In this document: positions 1-8,664 of the stretch, in pieces | Layout of the letters: each line of letters begins with the position of its first letter | How positions within the stretch are numbered: position 1 is the stretch's first letter | Position numbers and translations under genes: made by a program | Notes under the pieces: generated by a model | Seen by the model: the letters and a program-made list of their open reading frames with translations, nothing else | Told to the model about the DNA's origin: nothing | Database searches by the model: none | Assembly (NCBI GenBank): GCA_022452285.1 | Contig: JAKUNG010000018.1 | Span: 1-64,000, forward strand | Source of the DNA: Terriglobia bacterium | GTDB lineage: Bacteria > Acidobacteriota > Terriglobia > Versatilivoradales > Versatilivoraceae | Direction: 5' to 3' | Length of the DNA: 64,000 nucleotides

Positions 1-300
1 GGGCCTGGTTTAGGCGTGACCCTGGACCGGGAAGCTCTTGAACAGCTTAAGCAGAACAGACCTCCCGAACAACCTCCCTACATTTTAAGAACCCGGTTTA
101 AAAACGGCACCATCATGTATAACCTGATGCGTCCCCCTAAAACAAGTCACTTTATGGTTTTACCCCACCGGTGGCGACTTATTCCCTTGAGTTTTGATTC
201 TCCTCTTTCTACCGACTACTGGGATGATGACGGTACCCCTGAATACCGGGCCATGTTTAAACGCCTGGAGGTAAAGGGAATGTTGATAGAGAAGAAGTGA
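1..300 (+). CDS. C-terminal end of an enolase-superfamily (mandelate racemase/muconate lactonizing type) protein, partial
   Basis: The reading frame is open from the left edge of the window to a TGA at 298-300, giving the last 99 residues of a longer protein. A GTG at 16 is not needed as a start because the frame continues upstream. The first residues read GPGLGVTLDREAL, which matches the PGLGV-D-EAL segment that closes the barrel in mandelate racemase/muconate lactonizing enzymes. The tail is rich in Pro, Trp and Asp, like the extended C-termini of some family members. The catalytic residues would lie outside the window, so the substrate cannot be named. GC is about 49 percent, well above the AT-rich genes to the right. 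The family call rests on one motif and is tentative. Confidence 0.5.
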   Translation, partial: GPGLGVTLDREALEQLKQNRPPEQPPYILRTRFKNGTIMYNLMRPPKTSHFMVLPHRWRLIPLSFDSPLSTDYWDDDGTPEYRAMFKRLEVKGMLIEKK

Positions 301-424
301 TTAATCTGGGTTGATTTTGTTTGTTTGGTAAAAATGGTACTTTCTTTATTAAAATCATTTTATTAATAGTTTTTGAATTCCTTGAATAAAGATTTTTTTG
401 GTTTAAGCAGTGTGTGTAAAGAAG

Positions 425-1723
425 TTAACAGTTGATTTTCTTTGGGTTCATGTGTTGGTCATCAAGATCTCCGTTATCATCGAAGGGTAATGGACGAGAA
501 TCACTTAAGATTTCAAGGTCAGTATGAGAGTAAGCTTCCTCAAGGTATGCAGCTGAGCATTCAATTTCCGCTAATTCTAGAGTATTGCGAATCCATAGAA
601 GCTTTGCATCAGCTGGTTGGGTGAGGCCTATTTGAGAAAGCATTACTTGAATCATTTCATAATCGGTAGGGTAGTCTAATGGAATCATAGCTTCCATGTG
701 GTATCCTCCTGTTAGAACATTAATCCGGGTCTTATTCACATCCATTTTTTCTAGTACCCGCTTGTGACAGAATTCTACGGTGCCAATACCGACTGCACTG
801 CCATGAGTTAGAGCAGTTAGATTCCGGATAGCAATCATTCTGATTTTAGGGAATTCATTTTCAGCTGATGCATGCCACAGATGTTTTCGACCGACGATAT
901 TAAGATCCAATCCTGACCCACTTATATTCTTGCCAATCTCATCGATCAGCAAGACGTCAACTTTTCTAAATGGTAGCCGTGGCATCCACTTTTTAGCCTG
1001 GGTAAGCAAGGTTTTTTCTGTGTTTTCAAATTTTTCTGGAAGGATCGCTGCAATCTTGGCGGTTTGTCCATAACTGTTTTCTACAATGCCAACTCCAGCT
1101 AGAATTGAGGTCCTTACAACAACTTCTTTAACAACACTCCTTAAAATTTGGTTGAAGCTATAGTCATGAAAAGCTTGGTGGTAGATCTTAGCACCACTCT
1201 GTTTTCCTAAACCAATTAGCATCATTTTCATAAGACCACTTTCAATCTCTCCTACTAATAAAGTGTGAGGTTTAACACGATTACAAATTACTACGTGGTC
1301 AGCATCATAAGCATATTTATCAAAATGAACTGGGAATCCTTCTGGTGAATGACAGACAACCACAGTCTCCATACTTGAAAGAATTGGACAACCACAGAAT
1401 GATTCAGTTATGCCGTAGGATTCTATGATTTGTCGTTGTCCCTGAGCAGTTCCTCCACCATGACTTCCCATAGCTGGTACGATGAAAGGGCGAGTTTTAA
1501 GTTCTTTAAAATGGTCAACAATAGCTTTGAGGATATGATTAATTCCGGTTATCCCTCTACTGCCAGCGGTGATGGCAACTGTTTGCCCAGGTCTGACCTT
1601 TGTTTTTAAGTTGAGCCTAGATAACTGAGTTTTAACTTCATCAGTCAAATGATCGATTTTAGGATCTTTGAACTTTTGACGAATCCGGAACATTTCAGGA
1701 AAATCAGAGAATGGAATACTCAT
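425..1723 (-). CDS. LarA-like (DUF2088, nickel-dependent lactate racemase N-terminal type) protein
   Basis: This 432-residue protein belongs to the family of the LarA N-terminal domain. The evidence is a Gly-rich loop with GSHGGGT at about residues 86-92, preceded by FIVPAMG, and a later block RVKPHT...GEIESGLMKMM around residues 150-170. LarA itself interconverts D- and L-lactate with a pincer nickel cofactor and uses histidines in equivalent segments. The many DUF2088 paralogues act on other 2-hydroxy acids or are uncharacterised. No larB, larC or larE maturation gene lies nearby, so racemase activity cannot be assumed. The ATG start has an AGGG-like ribosome site a short distance upstream. 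It converges on the enolase-like gene to its left and stands alone on the minus strand. Confidence 0.75.
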   Translation of the reverse strand: MSIPFSDFPEMFRIRQKFKDPKIDHLTDEVKTQLSRLNLKTKVRPGQTVAITAGSRGITGINHILKAIVDHFKELKTRPFIVPAMGSHGGGTAQGQRQIIESYGITESFCGCPILSSMETVVVCHSPEGFPVHFDKYAYDADHVVICNRVKPHTLLVGEIESGLMKMMLIGLGKQSGAKIYHQAFHDYSFNQILRSVVKEVVVRTSILAGVGIVENSYGQTAKIAAILPEKFENTEKTLLTQAKKWMPRLPFRKVDVLLIDEIGKNISGSGLDLNIVGRKHLWHASAENEFPKIRMIAIRNLTALTHGSAVGIGTVEFCHKRVLEKMDVNKTRINVLTGGYHMEAMIPLDYPTDYEMIQVMLSQIGLTQPADAKLLWIRNTLELAEIECSAAYLEEAYSHTDLEILSDSRPLPFDDNGDLDDQHMNPKKINC

Positions 1724-1998
1724 TAATAAAAGCCCTATTTAAGAGTTAATTGTAATAGTTTGAAAATTATTTTCTTATAGGTGTCTAGTAATCTTTAGGT
1801 ATAGTAACTAAATTATTAAGAGTTGGAACAGTACTTTTAATGTTTATTTTTTGATGAGATTTGTTTTTTTTGTGAGCAAGATTAAATAGAATCTGTTATT
1901 TTGAAAAATCGGTAGCATTTGTGTTTTAAGTTACATAGTTAATGGACAGGAGTTTTTCTTTGATCTGTTCAAAATTTAGAGGTTAATGTTTTTAAGAT

Positions 1999-2937
1999 AT
2001 GAAATGTCTCCATCATAAAACCCCTTTGATTGAATCATTACCTTTAAGTAAAATTTTAGATTCTCGAGTTTATCTTAAGTTAGAAGCTCTTCAACCAACC
2101 GGGTCGTTTAAGATCCGAGGTATTGGTAGAGCGTGTCAAATTGCAATATCAAACGGTGCTCAAGCACTAGTAGCTTCATCGGGAGGTAATGCTGGGCATG
2201 CAGTTGCCTTTTCCGGTCGCCATCTAGATTTACCAGTTACTGTAGTTGTGCCTGATACTACACCTTTGCTAATGCAGGAAAAACTGCGTGATGAAGGGGC
2301 TATGGTAATTCAACAAGGTGCTTCCTGGGATGATTCCCATGAAGCTGCTGTTGAATTAGCAAGAAAAAAGAATGCAGTTTATATCCATCCCTTTGACCAC
2401 CCGCATATTTGGACTGGTCATGCTAGTTTAATAGAAGAGATCAAACAGTCCAATTTATGTCCTGATTTAATTGTTTTGGCTGTGGGTGGTGGTGGCCTCT
2501 TGTGTGGAATACTAGAAGGACTCTATAAAGTTGGTTGGCAGGACATCCCTATTTGTGCAGTAGAAACCGAGGGTGCAGCCTCATTTGCTCAATCGGTAAA
2601 TTCAGGCAGGCGAGTCACATTAGACCGTATTACTTCTTTAGCTACTTGTTTAGGTGCAAGGCGGGTGGCTTCTAAAGCCTTTGATTGGATTAAATCACAT
2701 CCTATTACTTCTTTAACAGTTTCTGATGAGTCTGCTGTCCGTGCTGTCCTCCGATTCTCTGATGATCACCGGATTTTGGTGGAACCAGCTTGTGGTGCTG
2801 CACTAGCTCCCATTTATGAAAAGCTCGAACTCTTTTCAACTTTTAAAAAGATTTTAATAGTAGTTTGTGGGGGTTCTGGAGTAACTCAGCAATTAATTAA
2901 AAAATGGATGTCTCAGCTAGATTTAAATATCAGTTAA
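1999..2937 (+). CDS. PLP-dependent L-serine/L-threonine dehydratase, SDS-like
   Basis: This 312-residue fold-type II PLP enzyme is predicted to deaminate serine or threonine to pyruvate or 2-oxobutyrate plus ammonia. The PLP lysine is Lys38 in PTGSFKIRG. The substrate/carboxylate loop is SSGGNAG at residues 60-66, and the phosphate-binding loop GGGGLLCG falls near residue 165. By eye the whole chain follows mammalian SDS/SDSL closely (KTPL, ALQPTGSFKIRGIG, GHASLIEE, VEPACGAA, VCGGSG). It is short and has no C-terminal ACT regulatory domain, unlike biosynthetic IlvA, so a catabolic role is more likely. The loop has Gly63 where SDS has Ala, as in the SDSL paralogue. It faces a convergent sirtuin gene 56 bases downstream. 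Confidence 0.85.
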   Translation: MKCLHHKTPLIESLPLSKILDSRVYLKLEALQPTGSFKIRGIGRACQIAISNGAQALVASSGGNAGHAVAFSGRHLDLPVTVVVPDTTPLLMQEKLRDEGAMVIQQGASWDDSHEAAVELARKKNAVYIHPFDHPHIWTGHASLIEEIKQSNLCPDLIVLAVGGGGLLCGILEGLYKVGWQDIPICAVETEGAASFAQSVNSGRRVTLDRITSLATCLGARRVASKAFDWIKSHPITSLTVSDESAVRAVLRFSDDHRILVEPACGAALAPIYEKLELFSTFKKILIVVCGGSGVTQQLIKKWMSQLDLNIS

Positions 2938-2993
2938 TTCAATGGTTTAACTGATCTTGATTTGAATTAAACTTTTCGAAGAAATTTAATCCT

Positions 2994-3782
2994 TTAGTAA
3001 AAATTATTTTCTTGGTAGCGACTCCAAATTAAATTTAGAGCTTTTGCAGCATTTAAAGAAAGTTTGATGTCAACTAGGTGTGATACTTCAGTCGTGTCTG
3101 GGTTAATTTCTACTGTCGGATACCCTAGACCCTTAGCAATTTTAATTGGTTCCGAAATATAGGGGAACACACTAGTAGTTCCAATGGTAAAAATACAATT
3201 AAATCCCTTATTAAGTTCTGTTTGAAAACTACTGATCTTCTCTAAAGGCAGTGCTTCTCCAAAGAGGACAACGTCAGGTCTCAAGAAAGCATCGCATTTT
3301 GGACAACATGGCGGAATTAAAAAACCACTAAAATCTTTCACCCATTTTTGAAACTTGCAAGTGGTACATCTTAATGTATGGATGTCACCATGAATATCAA
3401 TCACATTCTTAGAACCTGCATTTTGGTGAAATCCGTCGATATTCTGAGTTAGAATCCATACCCTTTCAAAATGATGCTCTATTTCAGCTAATACTTTGTG
3501 GGCACGATTGAACATTTTCCCGCGTAAAGCTTTTTCTATCTCACCGAGATATTTCCATGTTATTTTTGGATTTTTTTCGTAGATTTGCTTTGATAATGCT
3601 ACTTCAATAGGCATTCCATCTTCGGTGTTACTATCATCGTAAATTCCACCAGTTCCTCGATAAGTAGGAAGACCTGAATCAGCTGAAATACCTGCGCCAG
3701 TAATGAAGAGATAACTTTGATCTATTTGTAACAGATCAACAATACGATCAATCAGGGAGGAATTAAGGCTAGCTTCATCCAT
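2994..3782 (-). CDS. Sir2-family NAD-dependent protein deacylase
   Basis: This 262-residue sirtuin should remove acyl groups from protein lysines using NAD+ and release nicotinamide and O-acyl-ADP-ribose. The NAD site is visible as ITGAGISADSGLPTYRG at about residues 27-43, the ribose-binding TQNID follows near residue 115, and the catalytic histidine is in DIHGD. The zinc-ribbon cysteines are the CTTC pair and a second pair in PPCCPKC. Length and domain order are normal for single-domain bacterial sirtuins (CobB/Sir2 type). Whether it prefers acetyl or longer acyl groups cannot be read safely. The next gene upstream on the same strand, the NHL protein, is separated from it by a hairpin-rich gap. 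Confidence 0.92.
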   Translation of the reverse strand: MDEASLNSSLIDRIVDLLQIDQSYLFITGAGISADSGLPTYRGTGGIYDDSNTEDGMPIEVALSKQIYEKNPKITWKYLGEIEKALRGKMFNRAHKVLAEIEHHFERVWILTQNIDGFHQNAGSKNVIDIHGDIHTLRCTTCKFQKWVKDFSGFLIPPCCPKCDAFLRPDVVLFGEALPLEKISSFQTELNKGFNCIFTIGTTSVFPYISEPIKIAKGLGYPTVEINPDTTEVSHLVDIKLSLNAAKALNLIWSRYQENNFY

Positions 3783-3824
3783 ATTAAAAATTTTGAGCAG
3801 TGGAGAAGTGTTCTGAAAATTATC

Positions 3825-3875
3825 GTATAAAAAGAAATATCTACTTTCTTTTTATACAATCTAGTTTTTAGATTG
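3825..3875. repeat. Two abutting inverted repeats between the NHL and sirtuin genes
   Basis: The first hairpin has perfect 13-base arms at 3825-3837 and 3845-3857 (GTATAAAAAGAAA and its complement) with a 7-base loop. The second has 7-base arms CAATCTA at 3857-3863 and TAGATTG at 3869-3875 with a 5-base loop. They share base 3857. Both flanking genes are on the minus strand, so this lies downstream of the NHL gene and upstream of the sirtuin start. A terminator for the NHL gene is the simplest reading, although the T tract after the stem on the minus strand is weak. Confidence 0.55.
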
Positions 3876-3916
3876 CATGACTTTTAGAAAAATTAATTTT
3901 TCCGATTGTTTACAAT

Positions 3917-4873
3917 TTAAGACAACTTTTTTAATTTCGTTATCCTGCCAATCTCCACCCATTCAACAACAAAGATATTTCCTTCTTGGTCAAAACATGC
4001 CCCATGTGGACACACAAATTTTCCTAAAGGAAACTTTTCTCGATTTTCCAGACGAAGCTCACGCCAAGTTCCTGAAGAATCTTCTCCTAAGTGGTTAATT
4101 ACATGATTATTATGATCTAACAATGTAACCCTTGCCCCTAAATCGGGTGCGACAATGAGGCCTTGGTATTCATCAAAGTGGCACGGCAAATGAGTTCCTT
4201 CTATATAATTGAGATGTTTTCCTTCCAACGTAAAATTTTGAATTCTATTGTTACCCCGATCTGCCACCATTAAAACTGTCTGGTCACCTCGTTTGTCTAT
4301 GATTAGTCCGTGTGGGCATGCTAATTGTCCGGATTGACTACCGTGGCCCCCAAAAGTCCGAATGAATTGACCTTTTCTATTGTATTGATTAATGAAGCTG
4401 GAACCGTAACCATCAGCTACATAAATATCTCCGTTAGGGGCAACAGCAACATTAGTGGGAACATACTTTGTACTTGGTTTTCCTTGATTATCAAGATGAT
4501 AATGGGGTGATTCATCAGGGTAGCCTAGTCTAAGAATCTCCTCTCCACTGAGAGTTGTTTTTACTACTAAAGATCTTTTGATATCACATAGATAGAGGAA
4601 CTCTTGATTGTCTTCCTGATTAATGTGTAAACCATGAGCCCCACCAGCAAATTCCTGTCCCCATGATCGAACAAATTTTCCTTGAGGGTCGAAAATAACC
4701 ATTGCATCTTTACTAGGGCTGCTAGCATGGACGGTATGAAATATATAAATATAGCCTTCAGAATCCGTGACTACTCCATGAGTATTTCCATACTTAATTT
4801 CTGGTGGCACCTCACCCCAGTCATGGATTACTTCATACTGATATTTTCCTGTCCCAGCAATTAGACTAGTCAT
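3917..4873 (-). CDS. NHL-repeat beta-propeller protein (peptidyl-alpha-hydroxyglycine alpha-amidating lyase-like)
   Basis: This 318-residue protein is built from NHL-type propeller blades. Recurrent segments include HGVVTDSEGYIYI, PTNVAVAPNGDIYVADGYG, CPHGLIIDKRG and CPHGACFDQEGNIFVVEW. Blades with paired His near CPHG or GAHG and a repeated YVADGYG are typical of the propeller family annotated as peptidyl-alpha-hydroxyglycine alpha-amidating lyase-like in Planctomycetes and Acidobacteria, where no amidation activity is established. I see no convincing signal peptide, so location is unclear. It may act as a lactonase-type or binding propeller. The ATG start at 4873 follows a candidate promoter on the minus strand. 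Confidence 0.8.
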   Translation of the reverse strand: MTSLIAGTGKYQYEVIHDWGEVPPEIKYGNTHGVVTDSEGYIYIFHTVHASSPSKDAMVIFDPQGKFVRSWGQEFAGGAHGLHINQEDNQEFLYLCDIKRSLVVKTTLSGEEILRLGYPDESPHYHLDNQGKPSTKYVPTNVAVAPNGDIYVADGYGSSFINQYNRKGQFIRTFGGHGSQSGQLACPHGLIIDKRGDQTVLMVADRGNNRIQNFTLEGKHLNYIEGTHLPCHFDEYQGLIVAPDLGARVTLLDHNNHVINHLGEDSSGTWRELRLENREKFPLGKFVCPHGACFDQEGNIFVVEWVEIGRITKLKKLS

Positions 4874-5354
4874 AGTAAAGGTACCTTTCAGTTGTTAAGA
4901 GAATTCTGCAGATATTGTTTAGTGTTATCTTTGATTCCATTCTTAATGTGTCAAGACATTTTATGGTTGTTTCGTGATTGCCGCAAGGAGACCCTTAAAT
5001 AAATTTAAGTTAAAGCATGATCTAGCTTTTAGATTTGAAGAGGAATTGATGTTTTTGCTCTGAAGTTGATTTTCCAGTTATGCCATAATGGATCTATTGA
5101 TTGCTTCGATTTAAATAACAATTCTATTGGTCTTGGGAATAAACTTTAGTTCTAAGAGGTCAGTGGTAGTTAAACGATCTATTGTCTCCTAGATATTACT
5201 ATATTATATCCCCTGTAAATTCTAACGAGATAGATCTTAGAATTGGCATGTTCAAAATAGAGTTAAGTTTTTGGTTGTTTCTAAATCTACATTAATAATA
5301 TTTCTATCTTGGCTGATAAAAGCTTAAGTGAGCTTTTTACTTAAGGAATTTTCT
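4874..5354. other. Divergent intergenic region, 481 bases
   Basis: The region separates the minus-strand NHL gene from the plus-strand helicase. It is AT-rich and contains the candidate minus-strand promoter at 4925-4954 and the helicase ribosome site AAGGA at 5343-5347. I see no further coding frame, RNA or strong hairpin in it. Confidence 0.5.
4925..4954 (-). promoter_or_regulatory. Candidate sigma-70 promoter for the NHL gene
   Basis: Read on the minus strand, TTGACA (complement of 4949-4954) is followed after 18 bases by AGATAA (complement of 4925-4930). This places the transcript start around 4918, about 45 bases before the ATG at 4873. The -35 box is perfect and the -10 box is imperfect. 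No experimental support is available. Confidence 0.4.
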
Positions 5355-7862
5355 ATGACTTGGAAGGTGGATGAATCGAATCGAATAATTACCGTAAGTG
5401 TTACTGAGCTTTGTTCTGAAGAACTCTGCTCTGGAAGTCTTAATCTTCTTCCATTTAGAGAAATTCGTGGGGAACTGGGTAGGGAAGCGCATAAAAGATA
5501 CCAGTCTGAACAGGTTAAGATTTTTTCTGAATACAGATGCGAAGTCCCTTTTTGTTACGAATATCTGATTGAAGGTTTTCAGATAATTATCCAAGGAAGA
5601 TTAGATGGGGTTCTCCTCAATCAAGATAAGTGGGTTGTTGAAGAGATTAAATCAACTTTGCGTTCTGTTAAGACAGGAGATCTATCTCTAGTTCATTCAA
5701 AGTATCTTCTTCAATTAAAGCTTTATCTTTATTTTTGGTCAAAAATCAAAAAAACAAAAAATGTACGTGGGCAATTGGTAATTATTAATTGCACTAATTT
5801 TCAAAGAGTCTTCACTGAGGTGGGGTTAGACAGTCCAGCTATGGAACAATTTCTTGAAGATCAGCTGATAAAGATTGTCAAAAAAGTCGGGGAACAACTT
5901 AGAAGAAAAAATGAAAGATTAAATGAAGTACGATCACTAACGTTCCCTTTCCCAAGAATGAGAAAATATCAGGGACAGCTTATTGAATCTATTCAATCAG
6001 CGTTACAATTAGGAGAATCTCTATTAATTTCTGCTCCTACAGGCATTGGAAAGACAGTAGCAGCCCTATTTGCTTCGTTGAGTATTGCCCAGAAACAAAA
6101 TAGACCTATATTTTTTCTTACTTCTAAAACAACTCAACAACGGATAGTAGCTGATACTCTAAGATTGTGGGAGAGTTCATCAAAGAAAGAAGTAGATTGG
6201 GGACGTTTTTTTTCTGCGCTAATCCTAAGATCGAAAGAAAAAAGTTGTGCCAATGATGTAGTTTGTTGTCATGAGTCACGATGTGATTACGCACGCGATT
6301 TCTATGGAAAACTTGAAAGTTCCAATGTTCGTAATAGTTTGGCAAGTTTCTCCTTACTAACCCCCGATTTAGTTTTTCAAACTGCTGTTAAAAATGAAAT
6401 CTGTCCATTCGAACTTTCGCTGGATCTTTTGTCGGAAGTTAACTTGGTTGTATGTGACTATAACTATCTGTATGATCCCAATATTTTTTTCAATCGAAAA
6501 ATTATAGGAAAAGATAGTTCTCCAATTGTAATTATTGATGAAGCACATAATCTTTACTCAAGGGCTAGAGATTATTATTCTCCTAGATTAGATCTGAAAA
6601 AGATCCAGACTCTTAAAAACAAAATTCAATCTCCACAAATGATGCTTAATTCCAATGACAACCAAGAAAATGGTCGTGATACGTCAATGGGCTATGGGGA
6701 ACCTTCTTTTGTGCGAGATTTGACAGACTGTCTAACAGAGTTAGAACGTTTCATTTTAGAGCTGCGTTCAAATAATCCAGAAAACTCTGAAAATAACCAA
6801 TTTTGTGTCTCTTTAGATAAGGAATTTTTTGAAAACATCCAGAATGACTTTGAGTCACTACTGCGTAGGTATCTTATAGATAAAAAAAAGGTTAGTGTGT
6901 GGACTGATGAAGATGACTTTATTGAATTAGCCCGAAGTGTAGATGAATTTTGTACTGTTTTACAGCTCAAGGGGGAAGAATTTGTTTACGTATTAGATAG
7001 AAAAGATAATTCTGATCAACTCCGAATTCTCTGCTTAAATCCTGCACCTCAGTTGGCAAAGCGTCACAAACATTTTCACTCAGTAATTTCAATGTCAGCT
7101 ACACTGTCGCCACTTGAGTTCTATCGAGATGTATTAGGGTTTGATACCGATAGTAAACTGCTGTCTTTACCATCACCATTTCCTCCAGAAAATCGAAAAG
7201 TAACAATTATTAATGAGGTTTCAACACTTTACCGACATAGGAGCTCCTCGGCACCCAGGATTGCTCAAATTATTGAAGAAATTGTAGCAATTCATTCAGG
7301 AAATTACTTGGTGTTTTTCCCTAGCTTTGAATTTCTAGGGATAGTAGTTAAGTACTTAAATCCGGTTGGATACCGGTTACTTGTTCAAAAAAGGACCATG
7401 GGAGATCATTCCCGAAACGCTTTTCTAGACAGTCTTGCAAAAAGAGAACAATCCCATTTATTATTGGGGGTACAGGGTGGTGTATTTTCTGAGGGAGTAG
7501 ATTATCTCGGAAAACTAGCGTTGGGAGTAATCATTGTTGGTCCAGGACTGCCCAAGATGAATTACGAAACGGATCTAACTCGACTCTACTTCCAAGAACA
7601 ATCTGGTAAAGGTTTTGAATATGCTTACTTATTCCCTGGTATGAACAGAGTCATACAATCAGCAGGCCGAGTTATTCGTTCGGAAAGTGATAATGGTGTA
7701 ATTGTGCTAATAGGCCGACGCTTTGGATATGAAGCCTATATGGATTTATTCCCAAGGGATTGGTATGACTCATCACCAATAGAGTTGGTTTCCAAGTCGT
7801 ACGTAAAAGATATTTCTCATTTTTGGTCTCAAATAGATAATAGTCTTGATCTAGACAAGTAA
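5355..7862 (+). CDS. Fusion of a PD-(D/E)XK nuclease domain with an XPD/DinG-type iron-sulfur DNA helicase
   Basis: The ATG at 5355 is preferred over the GTG at 5328 because AAGGA sits seven bases upstream, giving 835 residues. The N-terminal ~200 residues look like a RecB/Cas4-type PD-(D/E)XK nuclease: GRLDG supplies the acidic residue and VVEEIKST the E-x-K. The rest is a superfamily 2 XPD/DinG helicase. Walker A is SAPTGIGKT, the DEAH box is VIIDEAHN, and between them lie cysteines in KSCAND, VCCHESRC and EICPFE that can bind a 4Fe-4S cluster. C-terminal motifs include SMSATLSP and QSAGRVIRSE. It is expected to unwind and cut branched or damaged DNA 5'-3'. It is monocistronic, with no CRISPR or defence neighbours. 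Confidence 0.85.
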   Translation: MTWKVDESNRIITVSVTELCSEELCSGSLNLLPFREIRGELGREAHKRYQSEQVKIFSEYRCEVPFCYEYLIEGFQIIIQGRLDGVLLNQDKWVVEEIKSTLRSVKTGDLSLVHSKYLLQLKLYLYFWSKIKKTKNVRGQLVIINCTNFQRVFTEVGLDSPAMEQFLEDQLIKIVKKVGEQLRRKNERLNEVRSLTFPFPRMRKYQGQLIESIQSALQLGESLLISAPTGIGKTVAALFASLSIAQKQNRPIFFLTSKTTQQRIVADTLRLWESSSKKEVDWGRFFSALILRSKEKSCANDVVCCHESRCDYARDFYGKLESSNVRNSLASFSLLTPDLVFQTAVKNEICPFELSLDLLSEVNLVVCDYNYLYDPNIFFNRKIIGKDSSPIVIIDEAHNLYSRARDYYSPRLDLKKIQTLKNKIQSPQMMLNSNDNQENGRDTSMGYGEPSFVRDLTDCLTELERFILELRSNNPENSENNQFCVSLDKEFFENIQNDFESLLRRYLIDKKKVSVWTDEDDFIELARSVDEFCTVLQLKGEEFVYVLDRKDNSDQLRILCLNPAPQLAKRHKHFHSVISMSATLSPLEFYRDVLGFDTDSKLLSLPSPFPPENRKVTIINEVSTLYRHRSSSAPRIAQIIEEIVAIHSGNYLVFFPSFEFLGIVVKYLNPVGYRLLVQKRTMGDHSRNAFLDSLAKREQSHLLLGVQGGVFSEGVDYLGKLALGVIIVGPGLPKMNYETDLTRLYFQEQSGKGFEYAYLFPGMNRVIQSAGRVIRSESDNGVIVLIGRRFGYEAYMDLFPRDWYDSSPIELVSKSYVKDISHFWSQIDNSLDLDK

Positions 7863-8041
7863 GATTTTTGGGAATCACAAATAAACGAGTAATGGTTCTT
7901 TTTTCAGACTTGGGTTATTGTTATCCAGTAGATCTGTGATTTGACAGTCAGGAATGTATTAGTTAGCATCACACTTTTCCTAGTTAAGAATTAGAGGGTT
8001 TCAATTTAGAGATCCTGCAAACTGACTTACGTGATAATGCA

Positions 8042-8641
8042 ATGGGTATTAGGAAAATAACTAGTTCAGCACTGCCTACTCGGTTTGGTAAATTTAACAT
8101 CGTTGGGTACGAAGTAAAAACGGGTAAGGTCAAGAGTTCTTATGTGGTGCTTGTTAAGGGGAATCTTTCAGGTACAATTGCTCCACTAGTCCGTATTCAT
8201 TCCCAATGCCTTACAGGTGATGTATTTGCGTCAACACGGTGTGATTGTGGGGACCAATTAAAAGTTGCTATGAAGGCAATTCGAAAAGAAGGTAGAGGTG
8301 CCATTATATACCACCCAGAGGAAGGGCGTGGAATTGGTTTACTCAATAAGCTACTTGCATATGAACTTCAAGATCAAGGGATTGATACGGTTGAAGCCAA
8401 TGCAAAACTGGGATTTAACGCTGATGAACGTGATTATTCAGCTTGTGGAGAGATCCTTAAAGACCTTGGAATATCGAATGTTCGTTTGTTGTCGAACAAT
8501 CCTGGAAAAGTAAAAGCATTGGAAAGATCTGGGATTCAAGTATTGGAACGAATTCCTATCGAAGTAGAACCTAGTCGTTCTACAAAGCACTATCTCAAAA
8601 CAAAAAAGGATAAGCTTGGACATCTATTAAGTAACGTATAA
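8042..8641 (+). CDS. ribA: GTP cyclohydrolase II
   Basis: The enzyme opens GTP to 2,5-diamino-6-ribosylamino-pyrimidinone phosphate, formate and pyrophosphate, the first step of riboflavin synthesis. Its zinc ligands are Cys56, Cys67 and Cys69 in HSQCLTGDVFASTRCDCG. The nucleotide-binding EEGRGIGLLNK and the later NNPGK segment are both present. At 199 residues it is a stand-alone RibA without the RibB (DHBP synthase) half seen in many bacteria. No other riboflavin gene is nearby. The ATG at 8042 has no obvious Shine-Dalgarno sequence, and no FMN riboswitch pattern was recognised in the 179 bases upstream. Confidence 0.95.
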   Translation: MGIRKITSSALPTRFGKFNIVGYEVKTGKVKSSYVVLVKGNLSGTIAPLVRIHSQCLTGDVFASTRCDCGDQLKVAMKAIRKEGRGAIIYHPEEGRGIGLLNKLLAYELQDQGIDTVEANAKLGFNADERDYSACGEILKDLGISNVRLLSNNPGKVKALERSGIQVLERIPIEVEPSRSTKHYLKTKKDKLGHLLSNV

Positions 8642-8664
8642 ATTAGTGGGGGGGGTTAAATAAC

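Noticed and set aside
3877..4098. 73-codon plus-strand frame overlapping the NHL gene
   Set aside because: Most of it is antisense to a well-supported propeller gene and it shows no family motif.
5355..7862. Reading of the nuclease-helicase as a Cas protein
   Set aside because: No CRISPR repeats, cas1 or cas2 are in the window, and the helicase half is of XPD/DinG type.
7863..8041. Search for an FMN riboswitch before ribA
   Set aside because: None of the conserved FMN-element segments was recognisable in the 179 bases.
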